Positions 25,109 through 41,940 of a stretch of 64,000 nucleotides of DNA are shown here, in pieces. How positions within the stretch are numbered: the stretch's first letter is position 1; every line of letters starts with the position of its first letter. The notes under the pieces are model-generated. The model was given only the letters and a program-made list of their open reading frames with translations, was not told where the DNA came from and did not search any database. Origin of the DNA: Escarpia spicata (Eukaryota; Annelida; Polychaeta; Sabellida; Siboglinidae); contig OZ023209.1 in assembly GCA_963995525.1 (NCBI GenBank), positions 31,148,566 through 31,212,565 on the forward strand. The letters run 5' to 3'. A program made the position numbers and the translations under genes.

Positions 25109-25583
25109 GGTTTGCAGTTTCTTCCGAGGGGCGGTTTTTTTCTGCGGTTTTACCAGTTTCTTCCGGAAGAAAGTGCATCTAACTAATAAATAATTGTGAA
25201 TCATCATACGCTGGTGATATTGATATCCTAACTCAACAGCACATAATAAATAAGATTTCGTCTTATTTCAGGCAAATATGGGCGATTTAAGTGCTAAGAT
25301 GTTCACTTGTTGTAGTAAATTTAACTGCTGGTAGAATACAGTTCTTTATAATAAAAGGGTTTAACGTGTCACTTATGCCTTCTTACTTAAGGCAGTGCAG
25401 CTTGTCTTGCTGTTCCCATATAGTAGAAGATTAAATGGCTTTATTAACAGCCACCAGGCCTAACAGAGCCAGCTACGTGTAGTTCAGTATTAAAGCTACT
25501 TCTTGTTCGTTCACTGGTTGAGTAGTGCATTACTAAGTCATAGCAGAGTTTCAGTGTTACTGCATTACAAAGTTTAGGTCAAC
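25107..25583 (+). other. upstream region of the BED exon
   Basis: AGTTTCTTCCGxxGG appears twice (about 25118 and 25157). The rest is unique. 5'UTR or promoter function for the exon at 25584 is possible; no TATA or CCAAT box stands out. Confidence 0.35.
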
Positions 25584-25740
25584 ATGTTTCGAGGAGGTAG
25601 ACCTAAAGATATGGTATGGGATCACTTCACTCGCGTCGAAATTGCTGGGAAAGCTTTGTCTAGGTGCAACTACTGTGCTCATCAACAAAGTATCAAGGCC
25701 TGCAAGATGCGGTTCCATCATTGCAACATTTGCAAATCAG
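25584..25740 (+). CDS. BED-type zinc-finger first exon (hAT transposase-like or domesticated)
   Basis: ATG at 25584 opens 52 codons ending in phase 1 at a consensus donor, CAG then GTAAGA at 25741. The peptide begins MFRGGRPKDMVWDHF and carries the BED layout: W12 and F15, zinc-ligand pair C28-x2-C31 (CNYC), then H45/H46 and C50 (RFHHCNIC). BED fingers bind DNA and typify hAT transposases and genes domesticated from them; many hAT-derived proteins in invertebrates start with this RGGR...WxHF form. No hAT catalytic (hATC) region is visible downstream, so this is either the first exon of a gene with long introns or an orphan fragment. The intact frame and donor favour recent or current function. 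Confidence 0.7.
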
Positions 25741-26181
25741 GTAAGAATTAGTAATATTTATGAATATGACTCAAATTAAATAACAAAATTGCATTAAATG
25801 TTTTATCACTTGATTTAAAAGCTGTCAGCATTTGTGATATGCTCCTTATAAAGAAGCTTCCAAATGTCAGGTAAGATAGTGAGAAATTTAGATAAATGCT
25901 GTCCATGTTGTCATTTAGTCCAGGTCCCATTCAGGGCATATAACAAATGGGGATCCATAACAAATATGCATAATCTACTTTAATAATTTAACATTGTTCA
26001 TTCAGATAGATTACATCTGCTATGCTGTAGTAATACTACAGTATGTGTGTGCATTGAACTGCCTGTTAAGACTTAAAACTAAATAATTAATTATTGACTG
26101 TGGCTTGAGTGATATAAGCACATTATTCATATATTCTACACACATCTTTCTGTTTATATTTTGTCCCAGTTGTGACATATA
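25741..26181 (+). other. probable intron start after the BED exon
   Basis: AT-rich sequence beginning with the donor GTAAGAATTAG. No second exon was recognised. Confidence 0.4.
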
Positions 26182-26360
26182 TTAAACACAAATACACAAC
26201 ATAAAACTATGATGTAGTGGAAATATATTGATGGACATAATTTAAATCGATATTAATGGATGCTGGCTTTTGTTACTAATAATTATGACTGTGATTAACA
26301 CAAATACACAACATAAAACTAAGACATAGCGAACATTTATTGATGGGCCTAGTTTTAAAA
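26182..26360. repeat. direct repeat of about 60 bp, 112-bp spacing
   Basis: TTAAACACAAATACACAACA at 26182 and TTAACACAAATACACAACAT at about 26294 each continue with AAAACT, GA, TGTAGTGG/CATAGCGA and ATTGATGGxC. The copies have diverged moderately. Confidence 0.85.
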
Positions 26361-26653
26361 TATATTGAATTGATAAAATGTGTCTTTGTGGCATGCACCG
26401 CATGGCTTGTGGAGGGTGATAATTGGGAACCATGCTAGATTTTGTTTTAGGTGACTAATAACACAAGTAATGAACAAAAACATCAACATGAACACAAATG
26501 CATACACGTTATGATAACCTAATATTATAATCATGAAATATATCATATTTGGGTATTGAATAAAATTAATATAAACATATATATCAGAGTAGTTTCCTTT
26601 GTCTAACTCTATCTTCCACATTTTTCAGAAGAAAGTGGAAGAAACCGGGCGTC

Positions 26654-26654
<1 letters not shown>

Positions 26655-26717
<63 letters not shown>

Positions 26718-27059
26718 GGGGGGTTGTGTATGCATGTATGCATACAGTATGCATGTATGTATAACAAATAAAATAATAATAACCTTTCTGCATTATACAA
26801 CAATAACTGCGATTTCCCCACGGGTTGTTATATATCGTCTGTGACGTATTTTAAACATGCAAACTATTTTCAAAAAAAGGTCATACATTAATTTGTGTGC
26901 GTATTTGTATGTACGTATGTACGTACGTACGTATGTACGAATGTACGAATGTACGTATGTACGTATGTACGTATGTACGTATGTACGTATGTATGCATGT
27001 ATGTATGTATGCGTGTATGTATGTATGCGTGTATGTATGTATGCGTGTATGTATGTATG

Positions 27060-27093
<34 letters not shown>

Positions 27094-27437
27094 TGTATGT
27101 ATGAGTGTATGTATGTATGCGTATATGTACGTATGCGTGTATGTACGTATGCATGTATATATGTATGTATGTGTGTGTGTGTGTGCGTGTGTGTGTGTGT
27201 GCGTGTGTGCGTGTGTGCGTGTGTGCGTGCGTGCGGGTGCGCGTGCGGGTGTAGATGTGTGGGGGTGTTTGAGTATGCATGTATGTATACAGTACGCATG
27301 TATGTATATGAAATAAAATTATAATAATCTTTATGCGTTATACAACATGAACCGCGATGTTCCCACGGGTTGTGATATATTGTCTGTGACGTATTTTAAA
27401 CATACAAACTATTTTCAAAAAAGGTCATAAATTTATT
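26655..27437. repeat. TA array and duplicated 175-bp unit flanking a GTAT/GTAC array
   Basis: (TA)n at 26655-26714. A unique-looking unit at 26719-26893 (GGGTTGT, CATACAGTATGCATG, CGGGTTGT, CTGTGACGTATTTTAAACAT) is repeated in direct orientation at 27261-27437. Between them lie (GTAC/GTAT)n at about 26910-27165 and (TG/CGTG)n to about 27245. Frames across the arrays are artefacts. Confidence 0.92.
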
Positions 27438-27819
27438 TTCGTAACTCCTACACCGAAAATAAAATATGATTTACGTGCCGCCAAGGTGCGACGTTGCAAC
27501 GATATCATGCAGTGCGCTACAAGTTTCCAGTTTCTTGAAGTTCGTTGAGAGTTAGGAGCTAGCATGTTTACACTCTAAGGAATTCGTACGTATTTTAAGA
27601 ATTACTTAATAAACATATATATGATTGAGAATAATCCGAATCTATAGTAAATCATACGTAATTCTTTCATTACAAAGAACAAATCCAAATCGGAGTTGTC
27701 ATTATTGGATACCCAGACATCTAAGCACCCGGACACTTCGATGAATTCTCGTTCCCTGTGAGTGTAATCAAAGACGTATTGAGAGTTATATTAATGTGTC
27801 CTTGGTGTAGCTACAACAA
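27438..27819. other. no recognised feature
   Basis: Unique AT-rich sequence. Confidence 0.5.
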
Positions 27820-28370
27820 TGACGTCGTCCAGGTAACTTCCTGTCAGTCCGTACACACTCGATTAACGTCAGCTGCTGATTGACAGGCCGTTCCTGCCGT
27901 CTCTAGTCGCCCGTGGGGCGTCACCCTGTCACCGGCGCCATCATCTCTACAGTGTTTCTCCTCGCCAAAAAACCGGCAACGTGTCATTGCTACCAACCAA
28001 TTGATCCTTGTTCGAGCCTGGCCCGTCACCCGCCACACGCATCACGTACCCCGGCGCAGGTTATGTTTGCTCTGCGACAATTGGGTGGGTACACTACGCG
28101 ACAGTGATGGATTAGAGGAAGCGAGGACGGTGTAATTTGTAACTTCTCCCTTGTCGCATCTGTCGGAGCGACGGAGCGTCGACGGGCCCCTAGGCGCGTC
28201 GGTCCCGCGCGCACCTTCCCCGATCATTATTTACCGGGGCCTCGGAGTGCGCGCGCCGCTCAAATGGCGCCGTAAACCTAACCACAAATCATCGCACGCG
28301 CCAACGCGACGGAGACAATTTCAGCGACGCCTCGTCTCGTCGGCTTCGACTCGTGTCCGTAATTAACTTA
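27820..28370. promoter_or_regulatory. GC/CpG-rich island
   Basis: CpG-rich segment with many overlapping short frames on both strands and no domain. It contains GCGTCGACGGGCCCC and GCGCGCGCC. Could be a promoter or enhancer; no TATA box or start exon identified. Confidence 0.33.
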
Positions 28371-28446
28371 CGTGTTCGTTTAACTTCGATAATAAGTTGC
28401 GGCTAATCTATGTCTGAGCGCTTTCGTTTTTTTCTTCGGTTTTAGT

Positions 28447-28660
28447 GAGTGCGCATGCGATCGTGTGCGACCATGTGCGATCATGTGCGATCGTGTGCGC
28501 GTGTGCGTGTACCTGTGTGCGCGCGCGTGTGTGAACGTGCACCCGTGTGTGTGCGCGCGTGTGAACGTGCGCATGTGTACGTGTGTTTGTGTGCACACGT
28601 GTATGTATGTATGTATTTGCGCGTGTATGCATGTTCGTACACACGTGTGTACGCATGGGC
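28447..28660. repeat. imperfect GTGC/GTGT/GCGC repeat
   Basis: GCGATCGTGTGCGA-type units (about 28455-28500) followed by GTGTGCGC/CGTGTGTA tracts. Frames are artefacts. Confidence 0.88.
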
Positions 28661-28779
28661 ATGCATATGACATAGGTTTAAATCTAACACCGCCATGAAG
28701 TTTTAAGCCATGTTACTATTACTGCACGAAATGTATTTTTTTCGTACGTTTATTTTTGGCTGTACTTAACGCATTTCAG

Positions 28780-28880
28780 CAATTGAGAGAACGAACGAAC
28801 GACGATAGCATGATTACCCTCTCTCAGCCGATTAGAGGTCGGATTGCAGTGCAGCTAATAGGGGTAATAACAATCCAACC
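28780..28880. promoter_or_regulatory. short block with several ATTA cores
   Basis: ATGATTACCC, CCGATTAGAGG, GGATTG, GCTAATAGGGG and GTAATAAC within 100 bp resemble a homeodomain-site cluster. Function is inference. Confidence 0.25.
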
Positions 28881-29310
28881 AATACAGAACCAAGTTCATT
28901 TGCCCAAGTTTTGGTTTTGAAAATAACTAGCCGCCCCTATAAATACGTACTGGAAAACGCAGATAATTCATGGCATCGACGTGGTGCTATTTTTTATGCA
29001 ACAGATTTGTTAGGGCAGTAAATCATTAGGCCTAAACAGGCTGCTTACGTCGTGACGAACATGTAGCGATCATTCACAATGGTATATATAAATATATACT
29101 CATGTACATTGTTATTAACAGACGTTGATGTCATGAACAGTATAGTTTCTCGTACCGTGAAGCAAATTGGTGAAGACAACGGTTCACGAAGGTAACATCT
29201 CATAAACGATGTAACTAAAAAACATAACGACGGCGGGTGTGCGGATTCACCGTTAATATTTTAAGGCAACAGTTTGCTCGATAATGACATTACGGAATAT
29301 TAATGTATTC
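28881..29310. other. no recognised feature
   Basis: Unique sequence, no supported frame. Confidence 0.5.
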
Positions 29311-29427
29311 ATGGTTTGGTAGTGTGGTACCTGTATATCTGTAAATTAAACTGTTCAAGGAATGCTTAAAACAGGCATTCCTTGAACAGTTTAGTCTACA
29401 ATTACAGGTAGCACACTACCAAACCAT
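29311..29427. repeat. near-perfect hairpin, 55-bp arms, 9-nt loop
   Basis: Left arm 29311-29365 (ATGGTTTGGTAGTGTGGTAC ... GTTCAAGGAATGC), loop TTAAAACAG, right arm 29375-29427 (GCATTCCTTGAACAG ... ACCAAACCAT). The terminal 18-20 bp on each side pair perfectly, with a few mismatches in the middle. It could be a tiny MITE, a foldback relic or a small-RNA hairpin; arm length exceeds a typical pre-miRNA stem. Confidence 0.88.
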
Positions 29428-32545
<3,118 letters not shown>

Positions 32546-32640
32546 ATATATATATATATATATAGGCCTATATACTATATATATAATTATATATATATTT
32601 TATATATATATATATATATTAATAATATATATATAATATT
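32546..32640. repeat. TA-rich microsatellite
   Basis: Imperfect (TA)n interrupted by GGCC and TTTT. Confidence 0.92.
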
Positions 32641-32849
32641 TGCTCCAAATAAATAATTGACTGAATTGGTAACGCGGAAATTTTTTTAACCAATATTAAC
32701 CTATTTTTTCACTAGTTTAACCATTTTAACCTTAACATTATTTATATAAAAAGTTTAATAAATTACTTTTTTTAAACCATTGTTTTTTCAGTGATAAAAG
32801 TAAATCGTTTGAAGTGTTAAGACTGCTGTAATAAAATACCCGTCCAATC

Positions 32850-33330
32850 TCCTTGGAAACCTTTCCGTCCGTGGACGAGACGGGTAAGGTCGGCGGTTAA
32901 TTGACATTTGAGTTCCAGATCGGCCTTGCGTAGATCTAAATTAGACGTTAGTCGGCGGTGCGCGCGCGCGGCGTATCAGTATCGCTTTTGTTGAGGTGTG
33001 AAGCTACCGGGACTATACCCGAGGCGGAGTGAGCGACGCTGCGATGGGACAGCGACGCACAGCGGGGGCTCCGGCCACTGGCAGTGTGGACAAAGCTAAA
33101 TACAGCCCGTGTCAGAAGGGCAAGACTAAGTAGCCGTCTTGGACATTGTCTCGCCCAATCGTGACGACTGTTTGCTTTGGAAATTAGCGCGTCTTGTTTC
33201 GGCTGCTCGCATAAAATTGATTAGCGTCGCTTGTTTGTGTTTCCCTGTTTGTCTACGACATTTGTATTAAGCCGCGTCGTTTCACTAAACACACCCCTCG
33301 AATCGGCAAATAAGTACCGGCATGTTACGA
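32850..33330. promoter_or_regulatory. GC/CpG-rich island
   Basis: Contains GGCGGTTAATTGAC, CTAAATTAGAC, a GCGCGCGCG run and GATTAGCG. No long frame. Candidate regulatory element by composition and motif clustering only. Confidence 0.33.
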
Positions 33331-34740
33331 AATGACTTCAAGGATAGTTGTCCGTCCAAGTTCACGTGTGCTCCGTGCGTTAACGTCACATTCGTACATG
33401 CATGCACGTGTACGCGCGAGAGAAATATTTTCCCGATATAATAGTAACATGTTGACAGAAGTTCGTTTGAGCGTATTTATCTTTTCATGGGTCCGTCAGG
33501 CTGTTTTCTCATTTATTCTTTGCGATTATAATCGACTTTTCTTTGTGTAACAGTTTTGCAATATATTTCATAGCTGTAGATACTTTATTCACTCGAGATC
33601 GAGAGTAGCCAAACTTACAATATTACATTACGTAATTGTTACACAACAAATGAAAATCTAGTATTTACATACAATCTCACTGGTATTTATAGTTTTGCTT
33701 TTATTTTTTTATTTCCATTAGTTATGTAATTTTCGGACGATTTATTTTTGCGCAATTATGTGTTTTCGGTGTCACCTCGGGCAAATAGTTGCAAGTTTCA
33801 CACGCGGTTCCAGGTCTGCACGTCGGGCCTCCGAATAGCACCGTGCACTCTCGTATACCTGTCAATCGTCACGCAAAGCGTAAGCTAAACTTGTCACGAA
33901 CATAGAAAGTATCGTGAGAATCTTTTTATCGCTGACCTCTTCAGTCTCCATATATATTTGATGGCAAAAAGATATTCTCTGTTTCGGCGCATTTTGCTCC
34001 TTCGCTCCTCTCCCGTTACGGCGCGACCGCGATGTCGTGCATGTCTCGCGCTTGTTCGTGCAACAACGGAAATGTCGGAGACGACAAAGACGTAAAAACC
34101 CCGTCGGAGATGATAGTCCGTGACGACAAGAAAGGAACAGATAGTACATAGGACGAAGACATAATAGAACAAACGAACCGGCGAAAACAAAAACAACGGT
34201 TATGAAACAATGACACAGAACAACAGACAAAGTCGAACGGGGGGGGGGGGGGAGATGTGCGGGACACGTGACGAGGGACGACAGTTCCGCGAGTGAGCGC
34301 CGTCGTCGTCGCCGTCGCCGTCGTCGTCTTTGTCGTCGTATCTTGTTTTTCGATCGCTATTGCCGTTATCGGGGTGCTTCGATCCATCAAAGCCGGTCTA
34401 CTGAGCGGTCTGACAGCTCGCTGATGGTATCTCCGTCCTCCACCCCCAGTCTTGGCCCAGCGACGTCCCACCACCCCGACCAAACCCCTCACCCCAGCTG
34501 TCTCAATCACGATACGATAAGGACATTCAGAAGACAGGTGACAGCGCCGCAGACGGCGACACAATGACACGGCGACAAGGTGACATACGGCGTCTCATAA
34601 GAAGCGACTGGCCGGAATCAAGAGATAGCGATAGAGGTGTAAGTGACAAATAAACAAGTCAGAAAATGTAGATGAACAAGTCCCTAAGCCGACTGTGCAT
34701 GGTCGCACGTTTTGTTTGGAAAATAGCGTGTGGCTGTCTT
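33331..34740. other. no recognised gene; GTC trinucleotide tract
   Basis: A poly-G run at about 34239-34251 and an imperfect (GTC)n at about 34298-34335 produce the threonine- and arginine-rich frames seen here, including a 184-codon minus frame (34016-34570) that I do not accept as a gene. Confidence 0.5.
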
Positions 34741-35960
<1,220 letters not shown>

Positions 35961-36052
35961 CGAGTGTGTGTGTGTGTGTGTGCGTGCATGCGTGCGTGCG
36001 TGCGTGCATGCATGCGTGTGTGCACATGTATGCGTGCACGCGCGGGAGCGTG
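35961..36052. repeat. TG and GCGT/GCAT microsatellite
   Basis: (TG)n followed by (CGTG)n and (CATG)n units. Confidence 0.93.
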
Positions 36053-36530
36053 TGTAAGTATCGAACAAAAATGATATATTCCCAGAAAAAGAATATGGCG
36101 TTCTCGTTCTAAAGCATTTTTCATTCTAGCGTTTCTTTTTATGTTTCTGTCGTGGAGTTGACGTGATTAGGCCTACTTCGTAACATTACATACAGTGCCC
36201 ATTGTGTCTGCATGATGGCGCTACTATATTTAGGTCTTTAATTTGCCGGGATACGAGTACTTTTTCGTGGATTTTACCAAATACACAATATAAACTCTGT
36301 ACAGGTACGTATAAGATTTCAAAGCCTTTGTATCGTCAGCACGTTATGGCGCGACTGCCTTTAAGTAAAAAAAACACTTCTATTAATATTTTTAGAACGA
36401 TACAATAACTTAGAAACGTAACTTATCGTCCGTGGAGTATTGCTAAACCATTTTGTACCGCGGTTTTCTTAGCCAATGTATGTCATGTCTGAAAACAGAT
36501 TAAATACTAGACTGTACTGCACGTACGCCA
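36053..36530. other. no recognised feature
   Basis: Unique sequence. Confidence 0.5.
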
Positions 36531-36935
36531 CTTCTTTGAACACAAAACTGTCAGTCTTAGTATAGGCTACAAACCTGCCGCTTCCTTGACGACTGAACTG
36601 TCAGTCTTAGCATAGGCTACGAACCTGCCGCTTCCTTGACGACTGAAATGTCAGTCTTAGTATAGGCTACGAACCTGCCGCTTCCTTGAAGACTGAACTG
36701 TCAGCCTTAGTATAGGCTACGAACCTGCCGCTTCCTTGACGACTGAACTGTCAGTCTTAGTATAGGCCACGAACCTGCCGCTTCATTGACGACTGAAATG
36801 TCAGTCTTAGTATAGGCCACGAACCTGCCGCTTCCTTGACGACTGAAATGTCAGTCTTAGTATAAGGCTACGAACCTACCGCTTCCTCGATGACTGAACT
36901 GTCAGTCTTAGTAGGCTACGGAACTGCCTCTTCGT
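36531..36935. repeat. 50-bp minisatellite, about 8 copies
   Basis: CTTCCTTGACGACTGAAcTG starts copies (for example 36581 and 36631), followed by TCAGTCTTAGTATAGGCTAC and GAACCTGCCG. The outermost copies are the most divergent, as usual for array edges. Confidence 0.97.
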
Positions 36936-37939
36936 CGGTGTGCTTAGCACGCGTTGCCAACCCACGAACAACCACTTTCGCAACTGATATAATTCGCGAC
37001 ATGTTATCGCTCATTCCACCATCCACGTTCCTTTGTGCGTGCTGTTTTATTATAGAGTACACGTTATAATTGAATCACTGTGATTATTGCGTAGGAAGAA
37101 TTACATGCATCCTCGCTACAAGACGAAAAAATACCGTGAAACAACGACCGCCTTGCATTGCGGCGACTCGAGACAAAAACGGCGTCGTTGTCGGTATTTG
37201 GGTCACGTGTGACGTGGGAAAAGAATGTTTTGTTGGCAATAATTGTTTGGTGACCCGTATTTATGCGAGACAGGTGTGTATAAAATGTAACAAGTTCTAT
37301 ACTTACACGTTTTCGAAGCCTGCAAACAGAGGTAGACGTAATTGCAAGCCGATGTTTCAGTTAATGGGAAAGACGTGATGATAGTCTCCGCGTCAGTTTA
37401 GGGATTTCTAAACGAGTGACCTGACTCCGGCCCAGAACGCGAGGCAGTGGTTGTAGGTCTAGCTGTCCGTACGCAGTCAGCCAGCTCAAATCGTAGTCTC
37501 GTGGGGCTAGAGTTTATACGATAAGATTTGGTCGAGCATGGCTTGTCGAGCATGGCTTGTAAGCAACAGCTACGCTACACACAATAGATGCACGCTAACA
37601 AACGATGCTTTGAACTTTGGCCCAGTTGTCGCATCAGTTGCAAACGTAGAGCAGTTAAAACGGAAATGCACTGTACGTCGACTATATAATGATTTGATTT
37701 GTTTAATGTTGTCTGAGATTGGTGTCGAGTAAGCTAACGACGATACGACGACGAGCTTGTCGCGTACTACACAGGACGCGACGGCGACGCGACTCAACTA
37801 GACTGTCGCCGATGAATCGTCGTGTAATGTGCAACGCTTCACGACGGGTTTATACGACAGTCGTGGACGTTTTTTTTCTTCGCATCTTAGATCATCGTAG
37901 AAGCTGGACTCGTTCCAGTGTACGACGGTTTGCCGAGGA
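36936..37939. other. no recognised gene
   Basis: A 102-codon + frame at 37070-37378 has several cysteines (CDYC, CIKC) but no recognised spacing or family. GTCGAGCATGGCTT is duplicated in tandem near 37532-37560. Confidence 0.45.
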
Positions 37940-38770
37940 TACATTGTAAATGGACACCCGCGGTAAATGGATCGGGGGTATGGACCCCCGTGTGAAAAAT
38001 TTAACTGTTTGTGTGTTTAGTGATTTAGGAATGATAACCGCGGTTCATTGATGTCTAAAAACTTGCAAATATGAAAGAAACAAATGTGCCAATAAAATTG
38101 TCGAAATAGCGTTAATAACCGTAAAAGATATTTTTGAGTTATATCAGTAATGTGTGGACATGTTTTTGTTATAGCCATTATATTTTTCAAATGGGGTCCA
38201 TACAACATGTCAAGGTAAATGGACCCCCGGTCCGTATACAACGGTGGTCCATTTGCAAATTGCAATGTCACACCGGCGACAGACATTGTGTTTACAATTA
38301 GCCACCATCGTCTCTTGGCTAGTCAATCTATCGTGGCCTTGTAGCCGGTCTATAGAGCCATCGTCCGCCGTTGAGAATGATGTTGTAAATGGACCCCGCC
38401 ATATATGGACCTGGAGTCTAGGAACCCCCTTGTGACAAATGGGACTGTTTATGTGTTTAGTGATTTGCAAATTATAGACATTGGTTTACTGATGTCTAGA
38501 TATTAAAACTGTACTATTCTGAAAAGCAAAAGTGTACCATCAACATTTTCAAACAATATTCATTACCGTAAACATGATACATAAATCAACATTATTGATT
38601 TATACCAGTAAGCTTTGAGCACTTTTTTATATAGTGTTTTTATTATAGCCCGCGCAGCAATGCACCGCTTCTAATTTACTCAACACATTGAAAAGTTATT
38701 TTTTTTCACCAGGGGATCAATATACAATGCCGTGGCAAATGGACCCCCGGTCACGTGGGTCCACTTACAA
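37940..38770 (+). mobile_element. two adjacent copies of a dispersed repeat family with ATGGACCCCCG ends
   Basis: Copy 1 spans about 37940-38215 and copy 2 about 38383-38720. Both carry GTAAATGGAC at the left, then GTGTTTAGTGATTT, then a TTGATGTCTA/CTGATGTCTA segment, a TTATAGCC block and a right side with AAATGGACCCCCGGTC (38217 and 38737). A third shorter relative lies at 45845-46062. The family and its boundaries are unknown to me; no coding capacity. Confidence 0.6.
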
Positions 38771-39898
38771 CTCCACGCCCGGCCTAACGGGTACCAATCT
38801 CCCGTGCTTCGACCGACGCTACCAGCACGCCCGGTCACTGCCCCTGCATGGTCTACGACTGACGGTCGGTCGGATTCCCGCATGCAAGGACATCTATCTC
38901 GACCAGCGGGTAATACACCATGCAGATGTCATGACGGATCAGCGGCTGATTCGGCGACGGATAATAAATAATAGCCAGCAATTATCATCGAAGTAGGATG
39001 GCTGTGACCGGCCCACTCCAGTCGGAGCGCAACCCGCATCTCCCGGCTAATTTCCGCCTGCTATCGCCACATCGCTCGCTCTGTCATGGGCAACGGGAAA
39101 TTGGTCGTTTATATTACTAATTGTCTTCGCGATGTCTCATTAATCGCTTGTCGAATTACCAGTTCGGTATGTTAAATGCCCCGTTATGTAGGCAATACGG
39201 GATATTCTGTGGAGGTTTATTAATAGAGTTTTAGTGTTTTTCCGACGGGTCCCGTGCGGGTCGCAAAGTGAAACGACGCGATGGTTGTCTCGGGTTCCGG
39301 ACCGAAGCGAATTACCACGTCGTATCTGTGTTTTCAATATCGTGGCACGCGTCCATGTCACTCGATAAATATATCGTCGTTCTATAAAGCGGCAAGCTAG
39401 TGACACAGAAATAACCATTGAAACATAATAATAATAAATGTGCAATATATTTCGAATAATAATATTGACCAAGACCTAATAATTAATACCTCCAATTTCC
39501 AAAATAAAGAAATTGTTAAACCTATAATGGTCTAGCACGTTTACAAGCTGATAATACATTGTTTGGGATTTTCCCCAAATTAGCCGATATAACAACGATT
39601 AATCAGATATGACGGTGATTATTATTAATTAAGCAGTGATCGTAGACCAACTGCCTACCGGGCAGAAACGCATTTAAAATATGTAAACAAACGACAAAGT
39701 ATGTCAACAAACTCAATAATGGCGTCCCTCTTATTTATGACTGTGTTATATACATACTGTTTCGTGGTAATTACAAAGGGGGCGACCTCTTTCACAAAGC
39801 AAACTAAACTAATAATTTATCTGGTATAGAAAGAAAACAGGGCCGCCAACGGGGGCGTGTTCCAGTACCCCTCAAATACCCTTTTGAACCCAACTAAG
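38771..39898. other. mixed sequence, short GC-richer part, no gene
   Basis: 38990-39150 is GC-richer with GGCTAATTTCC, ACTAATTG and CATTAATCG. The rest is AT-rich with no supported frame. Confidence 0.45.
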
Positions 39899-40292
<394 letters not shown>

Positions 40293-40298
<6 letters not shown>

Positions 40299-41104
40299 TA
40301 GTAATTTGTCAACATGTTCACGTCACTGATGACGTGACCCGTTGACACTGTCGCCAGTCTTGAGTGGCTCTTGACCTCTTGACGCACACCGCAGTGAGCT
40401 TGTGTCGGGTCAATAGTCATATGCAATGAGTCGTAAATATTAGGAAAACATGCAACAACTCCTTATTGAAAATATATAAGTCCTGTTGTTCTGTAGGAAG
40501 TTAAGTCGAGTCGTGTTGCGACGCACAAGAACAATACAGAACTACAGTCGCGTCGAGTCTTCTACAGACGTTTTTCAATTTGTCAGAAGAAGGTGTTCCA
40601 CGCGTCCCAACTGCAATAATGGGAAGGAGGAATGAGCAGAAGGGGGTGTTACGTCATCATAATGGCGTCTTACCCGGTGTTGCGTGCCCGGATCACGCCG
40701 CCTGTGCGTGCATTGTCTGCGTCTTTGTCAACACTCTTTTGTCAAGTCGAATATCTTACGGCGCGTCGCTCACAGCCAGGTGTCGCTGTCGGCAGTCACA
40801 CGTCAAAGCGAACGTTGTCAATTTCGTTTCGACGGTTGTCAGTTTCACTCAGCTGTACCGTGCGAGAGTAGCGCGCCGTTCAATGGACGCAGTCACGTGT
40901 GAATACGGCGGTCACGTGGCGCTTACTTTGATGTCGATTGTGCAGCGTCCGAGCGGACAGAGGCGATGACGTAGATTAGACTGATTTACACGAATATCTT
41001 TATTTGCTCAGAACTTGTTTACTGCAAATTAAGGAACCCACAATACAAGCTCGTTGCTATAAGATTTCCGTGTTGCTCTCCGATAATCGTGCTAGTGTTT
41101 AGTA
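40293..41104. other. GC-richer sequence, no recognised gene
   Basis: A 129-codon + frame (40580-40969) and two overlapping alternatives lie in a CpG-rich stretch. None shows a known motif or good splice context. Confidence 0.4.
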
Positions 41105-41172
41105 AACGCTTAGGGTGATGTAACGATTTCATCATCATCGTCATCATCGTCAGCATCGTCATCATTACCATC
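41105..41172. repeat. imperfect ATC trinucleotide repeat
   Basis: CATCATCGTCATCATCGTCA-type tract. Confidence 0.9.
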
Positions 41173-41940
41173 AGTTTGGCTACAGTACGCCTATAGCCAC
41201 TTAGCCAGCATGCGAAATCTGTCCGCAACATTTAGTACGTTCCTTCCGGATTTTTCTGGAGAATTTTCACTCCGTTCACGCCATTGCTTCATTTGTCTCG
41301 CTAGTAAAGATCCTTCCTTCGTTTTAATAAACTAATTATGTCACGCTTAACTGTGCCATTTTTGTGATTATTTCAGTTGTAAAATGGTCATAATTAATTC
41401 AATTATGCCATTTGAATACGAGCCATTTTGTGATGTGCCTTTACATAGAGTGATCTTTTATTGCGATGCACAGTGCGAAATAATCTCAGTGAGAATATTT
41501 AATTAACGTAGTCATTTTCAATTTCAGTTAAACCTGATCAGAGTTGAAAGATAACATTATGTCTCCATCGATTTCGGTAACATTAAATATGGTTTTCTAT
41601 CACAAATTACAATACACCAGAAAGAAGGATTTCTTACATTTACTTACAATTAATCTAAATAAGTAAGTTTCAGATAAACATTTGATGTTATTTTATTATT
41701 TGTCAAATATACGGTGTACGACAATATTTTCCATTGCCGCACCGCGAACAATGCGGATTCGGCTAACCCGCCTAGCGTTCCAACAATGGCCGTGTATGTT
41801 TTGTTGGTTATCTACGCAGTCGCCAATTCCTGCTGCGAAGAAGGAGATCGGCTGCTTGAATCGCGTTGACGTGACGCCGGTCGTTACAACCCGTTGACAC
41901 TGCCACTTCAGCAGGCAGCAGTAGATTTATCTTTACGACC
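41173..41940. other. AT-rich, no recognised feature
   Basis: No supported frame or repeat. Confidence 0.5.

Noticed and set aside
34016..34570. 184-codon minus-strand frame
   Set aside because: It is composed of serine, threonine and proline encoded by trinucleotide and poly-G tracts, without domain or splice signals.
37070..37378. Cysteine-containing 102-codon frame as a zinc-finger protein
   Set aside because: Cysteine pairs lack a recognised spacing with histidines, and there is no supporting context.
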